A program made the position numbers and the translations under genes. DNA of 62,704 nt from an uncultured Bacteroidales bacterium (lineage in GTDB: Bacteria; Bacteroidota; Bacteroidia; Bacteroidales; Tenuifilaceae), in contig CALBBQ010000032.1 in NCBI GenBank assembly GCA_937926785.1, positions 1 to 62,704 on the forward strand, written 5' to 3'. The notes under the pieces are model-generated. The model saw only the letters and a list, made by a program, of their open reading frames with translations, made no database searches and was not told the origin of the DNA. The stretch's first letter is position 1. Each line of letters starts with the position of its first letter. Shown here piece after piece: positions 1-8,323 of the stretch.

Positions 1-1049
1 AAGCCTTCGGCTATTTTTTTAATAAGGATATCATACAACTCTTACATGAACAAGGGGTAAACACGGTTACCGAGCGTGGGCAAAGGGTTTTTCCGGAATC
101 CAACAAAGCCTGGGATGTAGCCAATGCCATTGAGCGTTGGACAAAATCAAAAGGCGTTGATATTCATATTCATAGCAAAGTAACCGAAATTTTGGCTGAA
201 AACGGAATAGTAACTGGGGTAAAGTGTTTGCATGTAAAAGAGAATCGCATCCGAAAGTTTACCTGTAAATCGGTAGTTCTGGCTACGGGCGGAAAATCAT
301 ATCCGGCAACGGGTTCAACCGGCGATGGATATGAACTTGCCAGAAATCTTGGACATTCGATTACCGAGCTGCGTCCTGCTCTTACCGGAATCGAAACTCA
401 GCCCTTGCTGGCAGAAGCAAAAGGGCTAATGCTCAAAAACGTTGCAGCTAAACTTTATGTGGGAGAGACCCTTGAAGCCGAGGAGTTTGGCGAAGTGGAA
501 ATCACGGAATGCGGGCTCGATGGCCCCTCCATACTCCGTATCAGCCTAAAAGCAATTGATGCTTACCGTGCAGGCAAAAACGTTACCATATGTATCGATC
601 TAAAGCCTGCACTCGACGAGACTAAGCTGAACAACCGGATTCTTCGAGATATTCAGAAAACAGGCTATTTTAGCATTGATATGCTACTACGTGGCCTGGT
701 ACCACAGCCGCTAGTGAAACCAATTGCCGGTTTCCTTGGGGTGAAACCAAAAATGCAAGCCTCGCAGCTTACAGCTGACGAAAGAAAAAGGCTGGTTAAC
801 ATTCTCAAAAACCTCCGTTTCACTATGACTGGCTACCGGGGGTGGGATGAGGCCATAGTAACAGCGGGAGGAATACCACAAAGCGAAATAGATAGCCAAA
901 CCATGGGTTCTAAACTGATTAAGGGATTATACCTTGCAGGCGAAATAATTGATGTGAATGGGAATACCGGAGGATACAACCTGCAAATAGCCTACTCCAC
1001 CGGTTGGCTGGCCGGAAAATCGGCATCGGAATTTGCCCTGCGAAAGTAA
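1..1049 (+). CDS. HI0933/BaiN-family FAD-dependent oxidoreductase, 5' truncated
   Basis: The frame is already open at the left edge (codons in register with base 3) and ends with TAA at 1047-1049, so about 349 codons of the C-terminal part are visible. The visible protein carries the family's internal ATGGKSYPATGSTGDG segment, followed by the inserted domain and the C-terminal dinucleotide-binding signature GGYNLQIAYSTGWLAG. Members are flavoproteins annotated as aminoacetone oxidase-like, YhiN or BaiN; the substrate is usually unknown, and nothing here narrows it. The N-terminal Rossmann glycine motif lies outside the window. It converges with the FAH-family gene, whose stop is directly adjacent. 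Family assignment is secure; physiological function is not. Confidence 0.9.
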   Translation, partial: AFGYFFNKDIIQLLHEQGVNTVTERGQRVFPESNKAWDVANAIERWTKSKGVDIHIHSKVTEILAENGIVTGVKCLHVKENRIRKFTCKSVVLATGGKSYPATGSTGDGYELARNLGHSITELRPALTGIETQPLLAEAKGLMLKNVAAKLYVGETLEAEEFGEVEITECGLDGPSILRISLKAIDAYRAGKNVTICIDLKPALDETKLNNRILRDIQKTGYFSIDMLLRGLVPQPLVKPIAGFLGVKPKMQASQLTADERKRLVNILKNLRFTMTGYRGWDEAIVTAGGIPQSEIDSQTMGSKLIKGLYLAGEIIDVNGNTGGYNLQIAYSTGWLAGKSASEFALRK

Positions 1050-1661
1050 TTACCTAACAAAGAAGTCCAGCATCAACCTGTCGCCCAGGTAGGCCTGAAG
1101 CCTATCGCCTACCTGCACAGGCCCTACTCCCTTAGGGGTTCCGGTAAATATCAAATCGCCTGTACGGAAGGTGATAAATCGGGAAACGTAGGCAATCAGT
1201 TCTTCGTAGCCAAAAATCATATCGCGGGTGTTCCCCTGCTGAACAACCCTGCCGTTGATTTCCAGTCGGAAATCCAGGGCGTTAATATTGCCCAGCTCCT
1301 CTTTTGGAATGAACGGGCCAACAGGGGCAGAGTGGTCGAAGGCTTTGGCTATCTCCCAGGGTAATCCCTTCTGCTTGCATTCCTGCTGCAGGTCGCGGGC
1401 TGTGAAATCTATTCCAAGAGTAATCGCATCAAAATAGCGATGCGCAAACTTGGGTTTGATGCTCCGCCCCAGGCGGTTTATCCGAAGCACAACCTCTAAC
1501 TCGTAATGCAGATCCTCTGTGAACTCAGGGTAGAAAAAGGGCTGATTATTGCGAAGCAGGCAGCTATCGGGTTTAATAAAGAATACCGGGTTTACAGGCA
1601 CATCGGCCTGCATCTCCATGGCATGTTCCCAGTAATTTCGTCCAATGCAGATAATCTTCAT
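1050..1661 (-). CDS. Fumarylacetoacetate hydrolase (FAH/FAHD1) family protein
   Basis: A protein of 203 residues starting MKIICIGRNYWEH, the usual opening of small FAHD1-like enzymes. A TTG further upstream (1682) would only add a non-conserved leader, so the ATG at 1659-1661 is preferred. Family hallmarks are the metal-binding acidic residues in the YELEVVLRI strand, FTARDLQ, and the C-terminal GDLIFTGTPKGVGPV segment. Relatives act as acylpyruvases or oxaloacetate decarboxylases and use a divalent metal, probably in the cytoplasm. The gene is divergent from the lipid kinase and convergent with the flavoprotein, so it is probably transcribed alone. The exact substrate cannot be read from sequence. 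Confidence 0.88.
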   Translation of the reverse strand: MKIICIGRNYWEHAMEMQADVPVNPVFFIKPDSCLLRNNQPFFYPEFTEDLHYELEVVLRINRLGRSIKPKFAHRYFDAITLGIDFTARDLQQECKQKGLPWEIAKAFDHSAPVGPFIPKEELGNINALDFRLEINGRVVQQGNTRDMIFGYEELIAYVSRFITFRTGDLIFTGTPKGVGPVQVGDRLQAYLGDRLMLDFFVR

Positions 1662-1711
1662 AAACAACATTTGGATACCCAAATGTAGCTAAACAAGCGT
1701 AAAATCTACCT

Positions 1712-1739
1712 TTTGACGAACAAAAAATGTATACCTTTG
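1712..1739 (+). promoter_or_regulatory. Putative Bacteroidota-type promoter of the lipid kinase gene
   Basis: A perfect -7 element TACCTTTG lies at 1732-1739, preceded by TTTG at 1712-1715 (16 bp spacing, shorter than the usual 19-21). It sits over the upstream in-frame start candidates of the next gene and so favours the ATG at 1760 as the true start. Confidence 0.55.
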
Positions 1740-1759
1740 CAATGTCAATCCTAGCAATA

Positions 1760-2662
1760 ATGAATAATTCCGAATCCATAAGGTATCGCAGAAAAATTCT
1801 TTTTGTGATAAATCCCATTTCAGGTACAAAAGGGAAGGAAAACATACTGCACAAAATTAACACCACCGTAGATGCCAACCTTTTTGAGCCTGAAATCATG
1901 TTTACCCGCAAAAAGGGTGATGCCCAACTCATTATCAAGGAGAAGATGGCCGAGGGGTACAAGTACTTTGTGGCAGTTGGCGGCGATGGAACCGTGAACG
2001 AGGTAGGAAGCGCCATTGTGAATACCGATTGCGTGATGGGCATTGTACCTGTGGGTTCCGGTAACGGACTTGCCCGTCACCTTAAAATACCAATTGATGC
2101 TGAAAAGGCTATTCAAATCATTAACCGCATGAAGGTTGATGAGCTGGATTACGGAACCGTTAACGGAATACCTTTCTTTTGCACCTGCGGTGTAGGTTTT
2201 GATGCCCACATCGGGTACCGGTTTGCAAAAGAGAAAGGGCGAGGTTTTTTTAACTATGTAAAGGTGGCCATAATCGATTTTATCAGGTATAAGCCCAAAA
2301 AGTACAAGGTGAAGATAGACAATGCCGATAAGATGAAGGTAAGGGCATTCCTAATTACCTGTGCAAACGCCTCGCAGTACGGCAACAATGCCTACATAGC
2401 TCCCAATGCGGATATGCACGACGGGCTACTGGACGTAGCTATCATGTCACCTATAAACCTGCTGCAGGCACCAGCCATTGGTGCCATGCTTTTTACGCGC
2501 ATGATTGATAAAAGCACGGTAATTCAAACCGGCAAAGCCTCAAAAGTGGTAATAAAGCGTAAGCGTGAGGATGTGGTTCACTTTGATGGTGAACCCACCA
2601 TCATGGGCCGAAAAATTAAAATTACGGTAGTTAACAAGGGACTAAAAGTGTTTGTGCCCTAG
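1760..2662 (+). CDS. Diacylglycerol kinase family lipid kinase (YegS/DgkB-like)
   Basis: A protein of 300 residues starting MNNSESIRYRRK. Upstream in-frame starts at 1727 and 1742 overlap or touch the -7 promoter element and were rejected. The catalytic domain shows the NP motif at residues 18-19 (VINPISG) and the nucleotide-binding GGDGTVNEV motif at about 74-82. A C-terminal region of the usual length follows, containing the conserved GSGNGLARHL and HFDGEP segments. Such cytoplasmic or membrane-associated kinases phosphorylate diacylglycerol or related lipids to recycle them into phosphatidate; the substrate here is inferred from the family. Its TAG stop shares the four bases CTAG (2659-2662) with the stop of the convergent methyltransferase gene. 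Confidence 0.92.
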   Translation: MNNSESIRYRRKILFVINPISGTKGKENILHKINTTVDANLFEPEIMFTRKKGDAQLIIKEKMAEGYKYFVAVGGDGTVNEVGSAIVNTDCVMGIVPVGSGNGLARHLKIPIDAEKAIQIINRMKVDELDYGTVNGIPFFCTCGVGFDAHIGYRFAKEKGRGFFNYVKVAIIDFIRYKPKKYKVKIDNADKMKVRAFLITCANASQYGNNAYIAPNADMHDGLLDVAIMSPINLLQAPAIGAMLFTRMIDKSTVIQTGKASKVVIKRKREDVVHFDGEPTIMGRKIKITVVNKGLKVFVP

Positions 2663-3411
2663 CGCCCCTCAACATCCAGAAGTTTTGTCTTTTTCCGAAG
2701 GGTTCTGATGGTTAGGTAAAATACACCGGTAACTATAAAAAAGACAAACCAAAATTTACCCCACCTGCTTAGCTGGAGGTAATTCCAGTTGTTGGTTAGC
2801 AGCTCATGCAGGTATTGAAACACAAAGAACAGCAGCACCAGCTTAAATAATCCAATGGCCTCACGTTTTACCACGTTCCTAAGCGAGAAGTAAAGACCCG
2901 GGGATCTCCAGTTGAACCTGCGCGGAACAAACGAGGGTACGCTATTAGCCCAATTGAGATAAACGGTTCCGAACTTATCGCGAAGGAAAAACTCTTCGGC
3001 ATACATTATTCTTTCGTAGTAAAGCCAGAATATCATTAAGAAGAAACTTACAAACCAGAAGCTGCGGGTAACCAGGGCTAATCCCAGCCACATGAAAAAG
3101 TTGCCAAGATACAATGGGTGCCGAACCAGCGAGTACATTCCCGATGTGTTCACCGTGTCGGCCACCTGCTCCTTGGTGTTCCTGCCGGAGGTGTTCTTAG
3201 GTGTGTAACCTATAGTTATTACCCTGATGGCCAACCCAAGCAAGCTGATTGCAAAGCATGCCATAAGGTAATAGGGATTATAGACGTACTCGTTTTCCCA
3301 ATGCATGTAGATATATTGGGATATGCCAGCAACTACAAGGATTATTGGAAGATAGCTGCGATACCTAAAAAGAAAGTCGCCCTGGCGACGGAAGGTTTCA
3401 ATTAATGCCAT
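2659..3411 (-). CDS. ICMT/PEMT-like integral membrane methyltransferase
   Basis: A protein of 250 residues with several hydrophobic segments and the signature of the isoprenylcysteine carboxyl methyltransferase superfamily: SLVRHPLYLGNFF at about residues 93-105 and, further on, EEFFLRDKFGTVY followed by VPSFVP. Family members transfer a methyl group from SAM to lipids or lipid-linked groups inside the membrane. In Leptospira a homologue (LmtA) methylates the lipid A 1-phosphate; that is a possible role here but unproven. A further TM pair at the C-terminus extends beyond the minimal domain. The 66-bp gap upstream contains no clear promoter element. Confidence 0.8.
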   Translation of the reverse strand: MALIETFRRQGDFLFRYRSYLPIILVVAGISQYIYMHWENEYVYNPYYLMACFAISLLGLAIRVITIGYTPKNTSGRNTKEQVADTVNTSGMYSLVRHPLYLGNFFMWLGLALVTRSFWFVSFFLMIFWLYYERIMYAEEFFLRDKFGTVYLNWANSVPSFVPRRFNWRSPGLYFSLRNVVKREAIGLFKLVLLFFVFQYLHELLTNNWNYLQLSRWGKFWFVFFIVTGVFYLTIRTLRKKTKLLDVEGR

Positions 3412-3477
3412 TTTGTAAAGCCTTTAATTACGGCATAAATATAGTAAGCATTAACCATATTTAACAATATGTGATAA

Positions 3478-4245
3478 CTATTTTTGCTTCATCTGCAAGT
3501 AAATGGCCGTGAGCACTTTTTTTGTGTAAAGAGGAAACTCTCCATTCATCATCCAGGAATAATAGCTCGGCTCAGCCTTCAGCACTTCAACTACGGGTTT
3601 CCCTTTATGTTTACCAAAGTTGAATACCTCAACCCCGTTATCATCGAGTATTATTCTACCTGCAAAATCGACATTGCGGTTGAAGGAGCTGAACTCGGAT
3701 AGAAAATCCACATCGTTCTTGAGCTCAGGGTAACGCTCCACCTGAGCACAAAGAATTTCAAAGGTAGCATTGGTATCGGCTTCGGCACTGTGGGCATTTT
3801 CAAGGTCTTTGTCGAGGTAAAACTTGTAGGCTGCAGCCAGCGTACGTTTTTCCATCTTATGGAAGATGGTTTGCACATCGATAAACTTTCGTTTTTTCAG
3901 GTCGATATCTACGCCTGCACGCAGGAACTCCTCGGCCAGCAGAGGCAAATCGAAGCGGTTGGAGTTAAAGCCGGCAAAATCGCAACCCTCGATGTAGTTG
4001 GCCAGAGATTTTGCTATTTCCTTGAAAGAGGGGGCGTCCTTCACATCCTCATCGGTTATGCCGTGAATGGCTGTGGCCTCCGGGGGTATTGGAATCCCCG
4101 GGTTAATGCGTCGAACCTTAGACTCACGGTTTCCGTTAGGAAAAATTTTAAGGACTGCAATTTCTACAATTCGATCCTTGACTACATCTATTCCGGTAGT
4201 CTCCAGATCAAATACTACCAATGGGTTTTTAATGTTAAGCTTCAT
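3478..4245 (-). CDS. DEDDh 3'-5' exonuclease (PolC/DnaQ-like) with C-terminal DUF3820-like domain
   Basis: A protein of 255 residues. The N-terminal 180 residues form an RNase T/DnaQ-type exonuclease: FDLETTG (first Asp and Glu, residues 13-15), FNSNRFDLPLL (Asp) and HSAEADTNAT (His, Asp) supply the DEDDh set. The last 50 residues (FNFGKHKGKPVVEV and onwards) match the small DUF3820-type domain often attached to such exonucleases in Bacteroidota. The likely role is proofreading or DNA repair end-trimming. It lies downstream of dnaN on the same strand, but a terminator hairpin separates them, so co-transcription would need read-through. Confidence 0.9.
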   Translation of the reverse strand: MKLNIKNPLVVFDLETTGIDVVKDRIVEIAVLKIFPNGNRESKVRRINPGIPIPPEATAIHGITDEDVKDAPSFKEIAKSLANYIEGCDFAGFNSNRFDLPLLAEEFLRAGVDIDLKKRKFIDVQTIFHKMEKRTLAAAYKFYLDKDLENAHSAEADTNATFEILCAQVERYPELKNDVDFLSEFSSFNRNVDFAGRIILDDNGVEVFNFGKHKGKPVVEVLKAEPSYYSWMMNGEFPLYTKKVLTAIYLQMKQK

Positions 4246-4259
4246 GGGTTTTCAGGTAT

Positions 4260-4288
4260 AAAAAACCCCGAGGGTAATCTCCTCGGGG
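4260..4288 (-). terminator. Rho-independent terminator after dnaN
   Basis: Perfect 8-bp stem CCCCGAGG / CCTCGGGG (4266-4273 and 4281-4288) with a 7-nt loop. Read on the minus strand it is followed by a run of six T (complement of 4260-4265). It lies between the dnaN stop and the exonuclease start. Confidence 0.85.
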
Positions 4289-4305
4289 AAGAAAAAGTTG
4301 TCGGT

Positions 4306-5436
4306 TTAAGCACCTATCATCATAGGCATGAGCAGCATCAGCACATCCTCGTCGGGATTCTCGTTCTGATGAGGGAAAATCAGGCCTGCCCTGGATGGGT
4401 CGGACATGGAGATTACCACCTCGGTGGTTGAAAGGTTAGCCAGGATTTCAACCAGAAAGGCCGATTTAAAGCCGATCTCCATTTCATCGCCTTCATAATC
4501 GCAGGTTAGACGTTCATAGGCCGAAACGGAGAAATCCAGGTCCTGTGCCGAAACCACACACTGATTGGCGCTAAGCCCCAGCTTAATGAGGTTACTGGCA
4601 GCATTAGAGTAGATGGAAACACGGCGAACCGAGTTGTAGAAGTCAAGCCGGTCAATAATCATGCGGTTCGGATTCTGAACGGGAATAACTGCACTGTAGT
4701 TGGGGTAAGTGCCTTCAACCAGGCGGCAAATAAGGGTGTAACCGCTCATGGTAGCGCGGGCATTCTTGGAATCGAACTCCAGGTTCACCGAGCCGGTTTC
4801 CTTCACAAGGATTGATTTGAGAAGGTTAGCCGGTTTCTTAGGAAGAATGAACGAGGAGAAATCATCAACCTGAACGTCCTTCCGACGGTAACGAACCAGC
4901 TTATGCGAATCGGAAGCCACAAAGGTCATCCCCTCGGCGGTGAGCTCAATGAAAATACCGTTCATCACGGGGCGCATCTCATCGTCGGCAGTTGCAAATA
5001 TTGTTTTGGTGATGCCGTTGAGAAGTATGTCGGCTGAGACTTTAACGCTAACTTTTGATTCCGGACTAAGCTCGGCAGCTTTGGGAAAATCATCGGCAGG
5101 TTGACCCACAATGTTGAACTGTCCATTCTCCGAGTTAATTACAATACTTAAGGTTCCCGGGTCAATTTCAAAGGTAAGAGGTTGTTCAGAAAACTCTTTT
5201 AGTGTATCAATCAGGATTTTGTAGGGTATGGCAATAGAACCTTCGTCCTGCACATTATCTAAAACGATTTTGGTTGAAAGAGTCGACTCCAGGTCAGAAG
5301 CCACGATTTCCAACTCGTTTCCCTTTAATCTGAACAAAAAGTTGTCGAGAATGGGGAGGGTGTTCTTGCTGCTGATTACCCTGCTAACCACCGATAAGTG
5401 GCTCAATAGCATTGTGCTTGATACAACAAACTTCAT
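4306..5436 (-). CDS. dnaN: DNA polymerase III subunit beta (sliding clamp)
   Basis: A protein of 376 residues, the normal clamp length, starting MKFVVSSTMLLSHLSVVSRVI. It has the three repeated clamp domains and the C-terminal segment ending VLMLLMPMMIGA, which corresponds to the clamp's usual terminal M-P-M/I motif. It encircles DNA and tethers polymerase III and other DNA-processing proteins. It stands apart from dnaA (not present here), as is common in Bacteroidota. A 187-bp gap lies upstream; I found no consensus TAnnTTTG there and no cluster of DnaA boxes. Transcription probably ends at the hairpin at 4260-4288. Confidence 0.97.
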   Translation of the reverse strand: MKFVVSSTMLLSHLSVVSRVISSKNTLPILDNFLFRLKGNELEIVASDLESTLSTKIVLDNVQDEGSIAIPYKILIDTLKEFSEQPLTFEIDPGTLSIVINSENGQFNIVGQPADDFPKAAELSPESKVSVKVSADILLNGITKTIFATADDEMRPVMNGIFIELTAEGMTFVASDSHKLVRYRRKDVQVDDFSSFILPKKPANLLKSILVKETGSVNLEFDSKNARATMSGYTLICRLVEGTYPNYSAVIPVQNPNRMIIDRLDFYNSVRRVSIYSNAASNLIKLGLSANQCVVSAQDLDFSVSAYERLTCDYEGDEMEIGFKSAFLVEILANLSTTEVVISMSDPSRAGLIFPHQNENPDEDVLMLLMPMMIGA

Positions 5437-5623
5437 CTTTCTTATGGTTTAAGTTTCTACTATTTCGTTCTATTTGCCTAAAAATCCAACCTTTACTTCA
5501 TTCAAGTCACCATCAAAGCAACCAAATTTTTGTGTTTATTGTTGATTATCAAGTTGGTTGATTACAAAAATGGATTTCAATTATACAAAATTTTAGCCAC
5601 ATTGACCAACCTGTTATTCAGAA

Positions 5624-6583
5624 TTATTTTCCATTTTTTTTTAATGGGTATAGTATGTAATGAAAATCGAGGTATGATCCGGTCAGATAGGCAAGTTCTG
5701 CAGAATGAATCAACAGCTTGTCGGGGTCAAACTTTACGGATTGTCCCAGAATATTGGTGTAGCTATCGCCAGCTATCCGATACAGCTCAAAGCTATACCT
5801 ATTACCATTTCTCATCAGAATTTCAACCGTTGCAAGAAGATTTTCCCTCCCTGCGCTCTTTTGCTGCTCTGGTGTGGCAACCCTCAACCTGGTGTTTTCA
5901 AGTGAGTGGTACAACAGGCTTATGCGGGCAATATCGAAATTGAACTCTTGCTTACCCGATGAATCGAATACCCTTATCTGGTTACCCGAAAAATCAATAG
6001 CATAGGAACTTGTTGAATCGGCCGGGTAGATGATACGAACTGAAGAAATGGAATCTATCGGTTCAGGGAACATCCTGGCAGCAAGCCAATGATTTGGGTT
6101 TACCGAGAAGAATTCATTCAAATCATCTACCACCAGATTGCTTTCAAGGTAATACGCTTGCTCTGCGCCATGCAACAAGCCCACTGCCTTGTAGTTAAAT
6201 TTTGGGAGAAAAGAGATGTAGAAATGCTTTACCAACCTCGATTTTTTATAACACTTTAGCTCAAAAGCATTCTCCTTTATTGCTGCCAAATCGTTACTAC
6301 GGTTCTTCGATGTGGCTGGAGCGAAGGCATTCAAACTCCTTATCAATTGAATAAACTGAAATACCGCTGAGCTATCGGCCAGATAGCGTTGGTTTACGTA
6401 CCAGATATTTTTGTGAAACGAGAGGGTAACCGTATCGTTCCCACGTACAATTTCAAAACGCGAAGGAGAAACGGAACCAATTGAGAAGTTCTTTTGAGAG
6501 TACTCATGGTATAAGCTGCTCCCATAGAAAATCAGGAAAACCAATGCTAACAGCAGAAAAGAAAGTATAAACCTTTTAACCAT
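5624..6583 (-). CDS. DUF4340-like protein downstream of gldFG
   Basis: A protein of 319 residues. The chosen ATG at 6581-6583 gives MVKRFILSFLLLALVFLIFYG, an N-terminal membrane anchor. The upstream extension would overlap gldG and encode no plausible sequence. After the anchor comes a soluble region with the pattern W-x-V-N...ADSS..FQFIQLIRSLNAF, typical of the DUF4340 family that accompanies Gld-type ABC transporters in many bacteria. It begins 13 bp after the gldG stop, so it is the last gene of the operon. Inference: a periplasm-facing accessory subunit of the GldFG transporter. Divergent from named families at single-residue level, hence moderate confidence. Confidence 0.65.
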   Translation of the reverse strand: MVKRFILSFLLLALVFLIFYGSSLYHEYSQKNFSIGSVSPSRFEIVRGNDTVTLSFHKNIWYVNQRYLADSSAVFQFIQLIRSLNAFAPATSKNRSNDLAAIKENAFELKCYKKSRLVKHFYISFLPKFNYKAVGLLHGAEQAYYLESNLVVDDLNEFFSVNPNHWLAARMFPEPIDSISSVRIIYPADSTSSYAIDFSGNQIRVFDSSGKQEFNFDIARISLLYHSLENTRLRVATPEQQKSAGRENLLATVEILMRNGNRYSFELYRIAGDSYTNILGQSVKFDPDKLLIHSAELAYLTGSYLDFHYILYPLKKNGK

Positions 6584-6596
6584 AGAGTGAGATACT

Positions 6597-8303
6597 TTAG
6601 CGGGTGTATCGCCTTTTACGAATATAATGCCACGATATTCCAAATAGTACAAGTAAAAGCGAGGGTATAATCATGTTTACCAGTTGCCAGGCTGTTCGTT
6701 CCTGCACCACCTTTTTCCTGTCCAGTAACCTGAGCTTAACATCACGGTTCCTGAGATTCAACAGCCCGTTATCGTCGCATAGGTATTTTACCATGTTTAC
6801 TACGAGTTCCTTATTGCCAAAGGTTTGCTGGGTAAATCGGTCATACCCCAGGGGAATGACGTAGGCGCCATTGGGTCGCCGCTGTACGTCATTTCTGATG
6901 ATATCGGCATCGGCAACAACAATCATCTTGGTAAACTCACTTTTATCTCTGAAGTCGATGCTGTGATTTGGCAAGATGATTCCTAAAGGCCGATTCCTGA
7001 AGTTCGACGTAAATTGGCCTTTGAGCTCAACGGCAACAGGAATGTTACGTGAAGTAAACTCATAACGGGAAATACCCTTGCTAACCTGGTTCAGGTTCAC
7101 AAGTGCAGGAACCTTGATGAGCCTGCTCTCCGATGAGGAGTACAGCAAAAACTCTTTTTTAACCTCCGGATTCAGGCCAACCGTATCGAGCGGGCTGGCA
7201 AACTTTGAGAGAACCAGGTTTAAGCCCTTGGTGATGGGGTTTGTTGAAGGCGGAACCAGCAGTGGGTAATAGAGCCAGGGTGCAGGAACAAACCTGGGTT
7301 CCTGCCCGGCCTGCGATGCGTTAACCGGGATTACAGCACATTGCAAATCCTGTAATAGCATGGGATTGAGTCGTACCCCATACCTGAATAGCATATCATC
7401 CAAATTATGCTGATTAACAAACGCCAGGGTTGAAGCTCCTGCCGATAGACTATCGATGCTAATTTGCACGGGGTCGATAAACCAAAGTGTTCGCCCACCC
7501 GACATGATGAACTGGTCTATTACCAGCTTGTCGGCCTCAGGAAAAACCTTAGCGGGGCCGGCTATAATTATGGTTTTGTATGGCTTAAGAGCTTCGGGAT
7601 CGCCATTAATCTGTACCCTTTGAACGTTGTAGTAAAGCGATAGCTCACGTTCAATATCGCCGGTTTCAAACTCATCGAATTCACCGTGTCCCTGAATAAA
7701 CGCAATACTCTGCCGATTTTCATTAATCACTCTGGAAATAGCATCAGCCAGAGCATACTCAAAGTTTTGAATGGAAAGGTTGATATTCTCGTCGCCCGAT
7801 AGACCGGGATTATTTCGCAGAAGGTTAACAGCCACCTCCTTCCCCTTGTATGATACGACGCATCCAGGAATAATAATCCGCTGAGTCATGCCACCATCCT
7901 TATCCTTTACGTGAACGTTGGTGGGCTGCAACCCCTTGTCGTAGAGCTGGCGGAAATACTTCTCCAGGTTCTTTGGCTGTGACTGTTTGTAGGGATTCGC
8001 AAACTCATATTGGATATGTTTACCGGCAATCACTTTAAACTCACCCAGAGTCTCGGCAAGAGCACGTTTCATTCTGACAAAACCGGTGGGTAGCTCACCA
8101 TCGAGGTAAACCCTTATAAAGACCAAATCGTCAATGCTGTTCAGAATATCTTTGGTAACCGGTTGTATTGTGTACCGCTTGTCCTCGGTCAAGTCAATCC
8201 GAAAGCTGTATATGCTTGATAAAAAATTGAGGGCAACAACTCCAATGGCTAAGTAAAAGAATTGCTTGATGCTAACTACTTTGTGACTCCTAACTCGCCT
8301 CAT
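6597..8303 (-). CDS. gldG: GldG-type ABC transporter auxiliary/substrate-binding protein
   Basis: A protein of 568 residues from the ATG at 8301-8303 (MRRVRSHKVVSIKQF). A GTG at 8330 would overlap the gldF stop and add nine unconserved residues. There is an N-terminal TM segment, then the ABC_transp_aux domain with SIAFIQGHGEFDEFE (about residues 205-220), the FIDPVQ motif, and a C-terminal TM helix followed by the basic tail RKRRYTR. In Flavobacterium GldG works with GldF and GldA in gliding, but homologues are widespread in non-gliding Bacteroidota. The ATPase GldA is not in the window. Spacing to gldF is 20 bp and to the DUF4340 gene 13 bp. Confidence 0.88.
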   Translation of the reverse strand: MRRVRSHKVVSIKQFFYLAIGVVALNFLSSIYSFRIDLTEDKRYTIQPVTKDILNSIDDLVFIRVYLDGELPTGFVRMKRALAETLGEFKVIAGKHIQYEFANPYKQSQPKNLEKYFRQLYDKGLQPTNVHVKDKDGGMTQRIIIPGCVVSYKGKEVAVNLLRNNPGLSGDENINLSIQNFEYALADAISRVINENRQSIAFIQGHGEFDEFETGDIERELSLYYNVQRVQINGDPEALKPYKTIIIAGPAKVFPEADKLVIDQFIMSGGRTLWFIDPVQISIDSLSAGASTLAFVNQHNLDDMLFRYGVRLNPMLLQDLQCAVIPVNASQAGQEPRFVPAPWLYYPLLVPPSTNPITKGLNLVLSKFASPLDTVGLNPEVKKEFLLYSSSESRLIKVPALVNLNQVSKGISRYEFTSRNIPVAVELKGQFTSNFRNRPLGIILPNHSIDFRDKSEFTKMIVVADADIIRNDVQRRPNGAYVIPLGYDRFTQQTFGNKELVVNMVKYLCDDNGLLNLRNRDVKLRLLDRKKVVQERTAWQLVNMIIPSLLLVLFGISWHYIRKRRYTR

Positions 8304-8323
8304 TGGTGAACAATTTAGGGGTT

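Noticed and set aside
711..899. Minus-strand frame inside the flavoprotein gene, and many similar frames inside other genes
   Set aside because: These lie wholly within well-supported coding regions on the other strand or frame and show no domain features.
5437..5623. Possible replication origin next to dnaN
   Set aside because: The gap is AT-rich, but I could not find a cluster of DnaA-box-like 9-mers, and dnaA is not nearby.
5530..5943. Plus-strand frame of 137 codons antisense to the DUF4340-like gene
   Set aside because: It overlaps the downstream gene of the gldFG operon and encodes an irregular, low-plausibility product.
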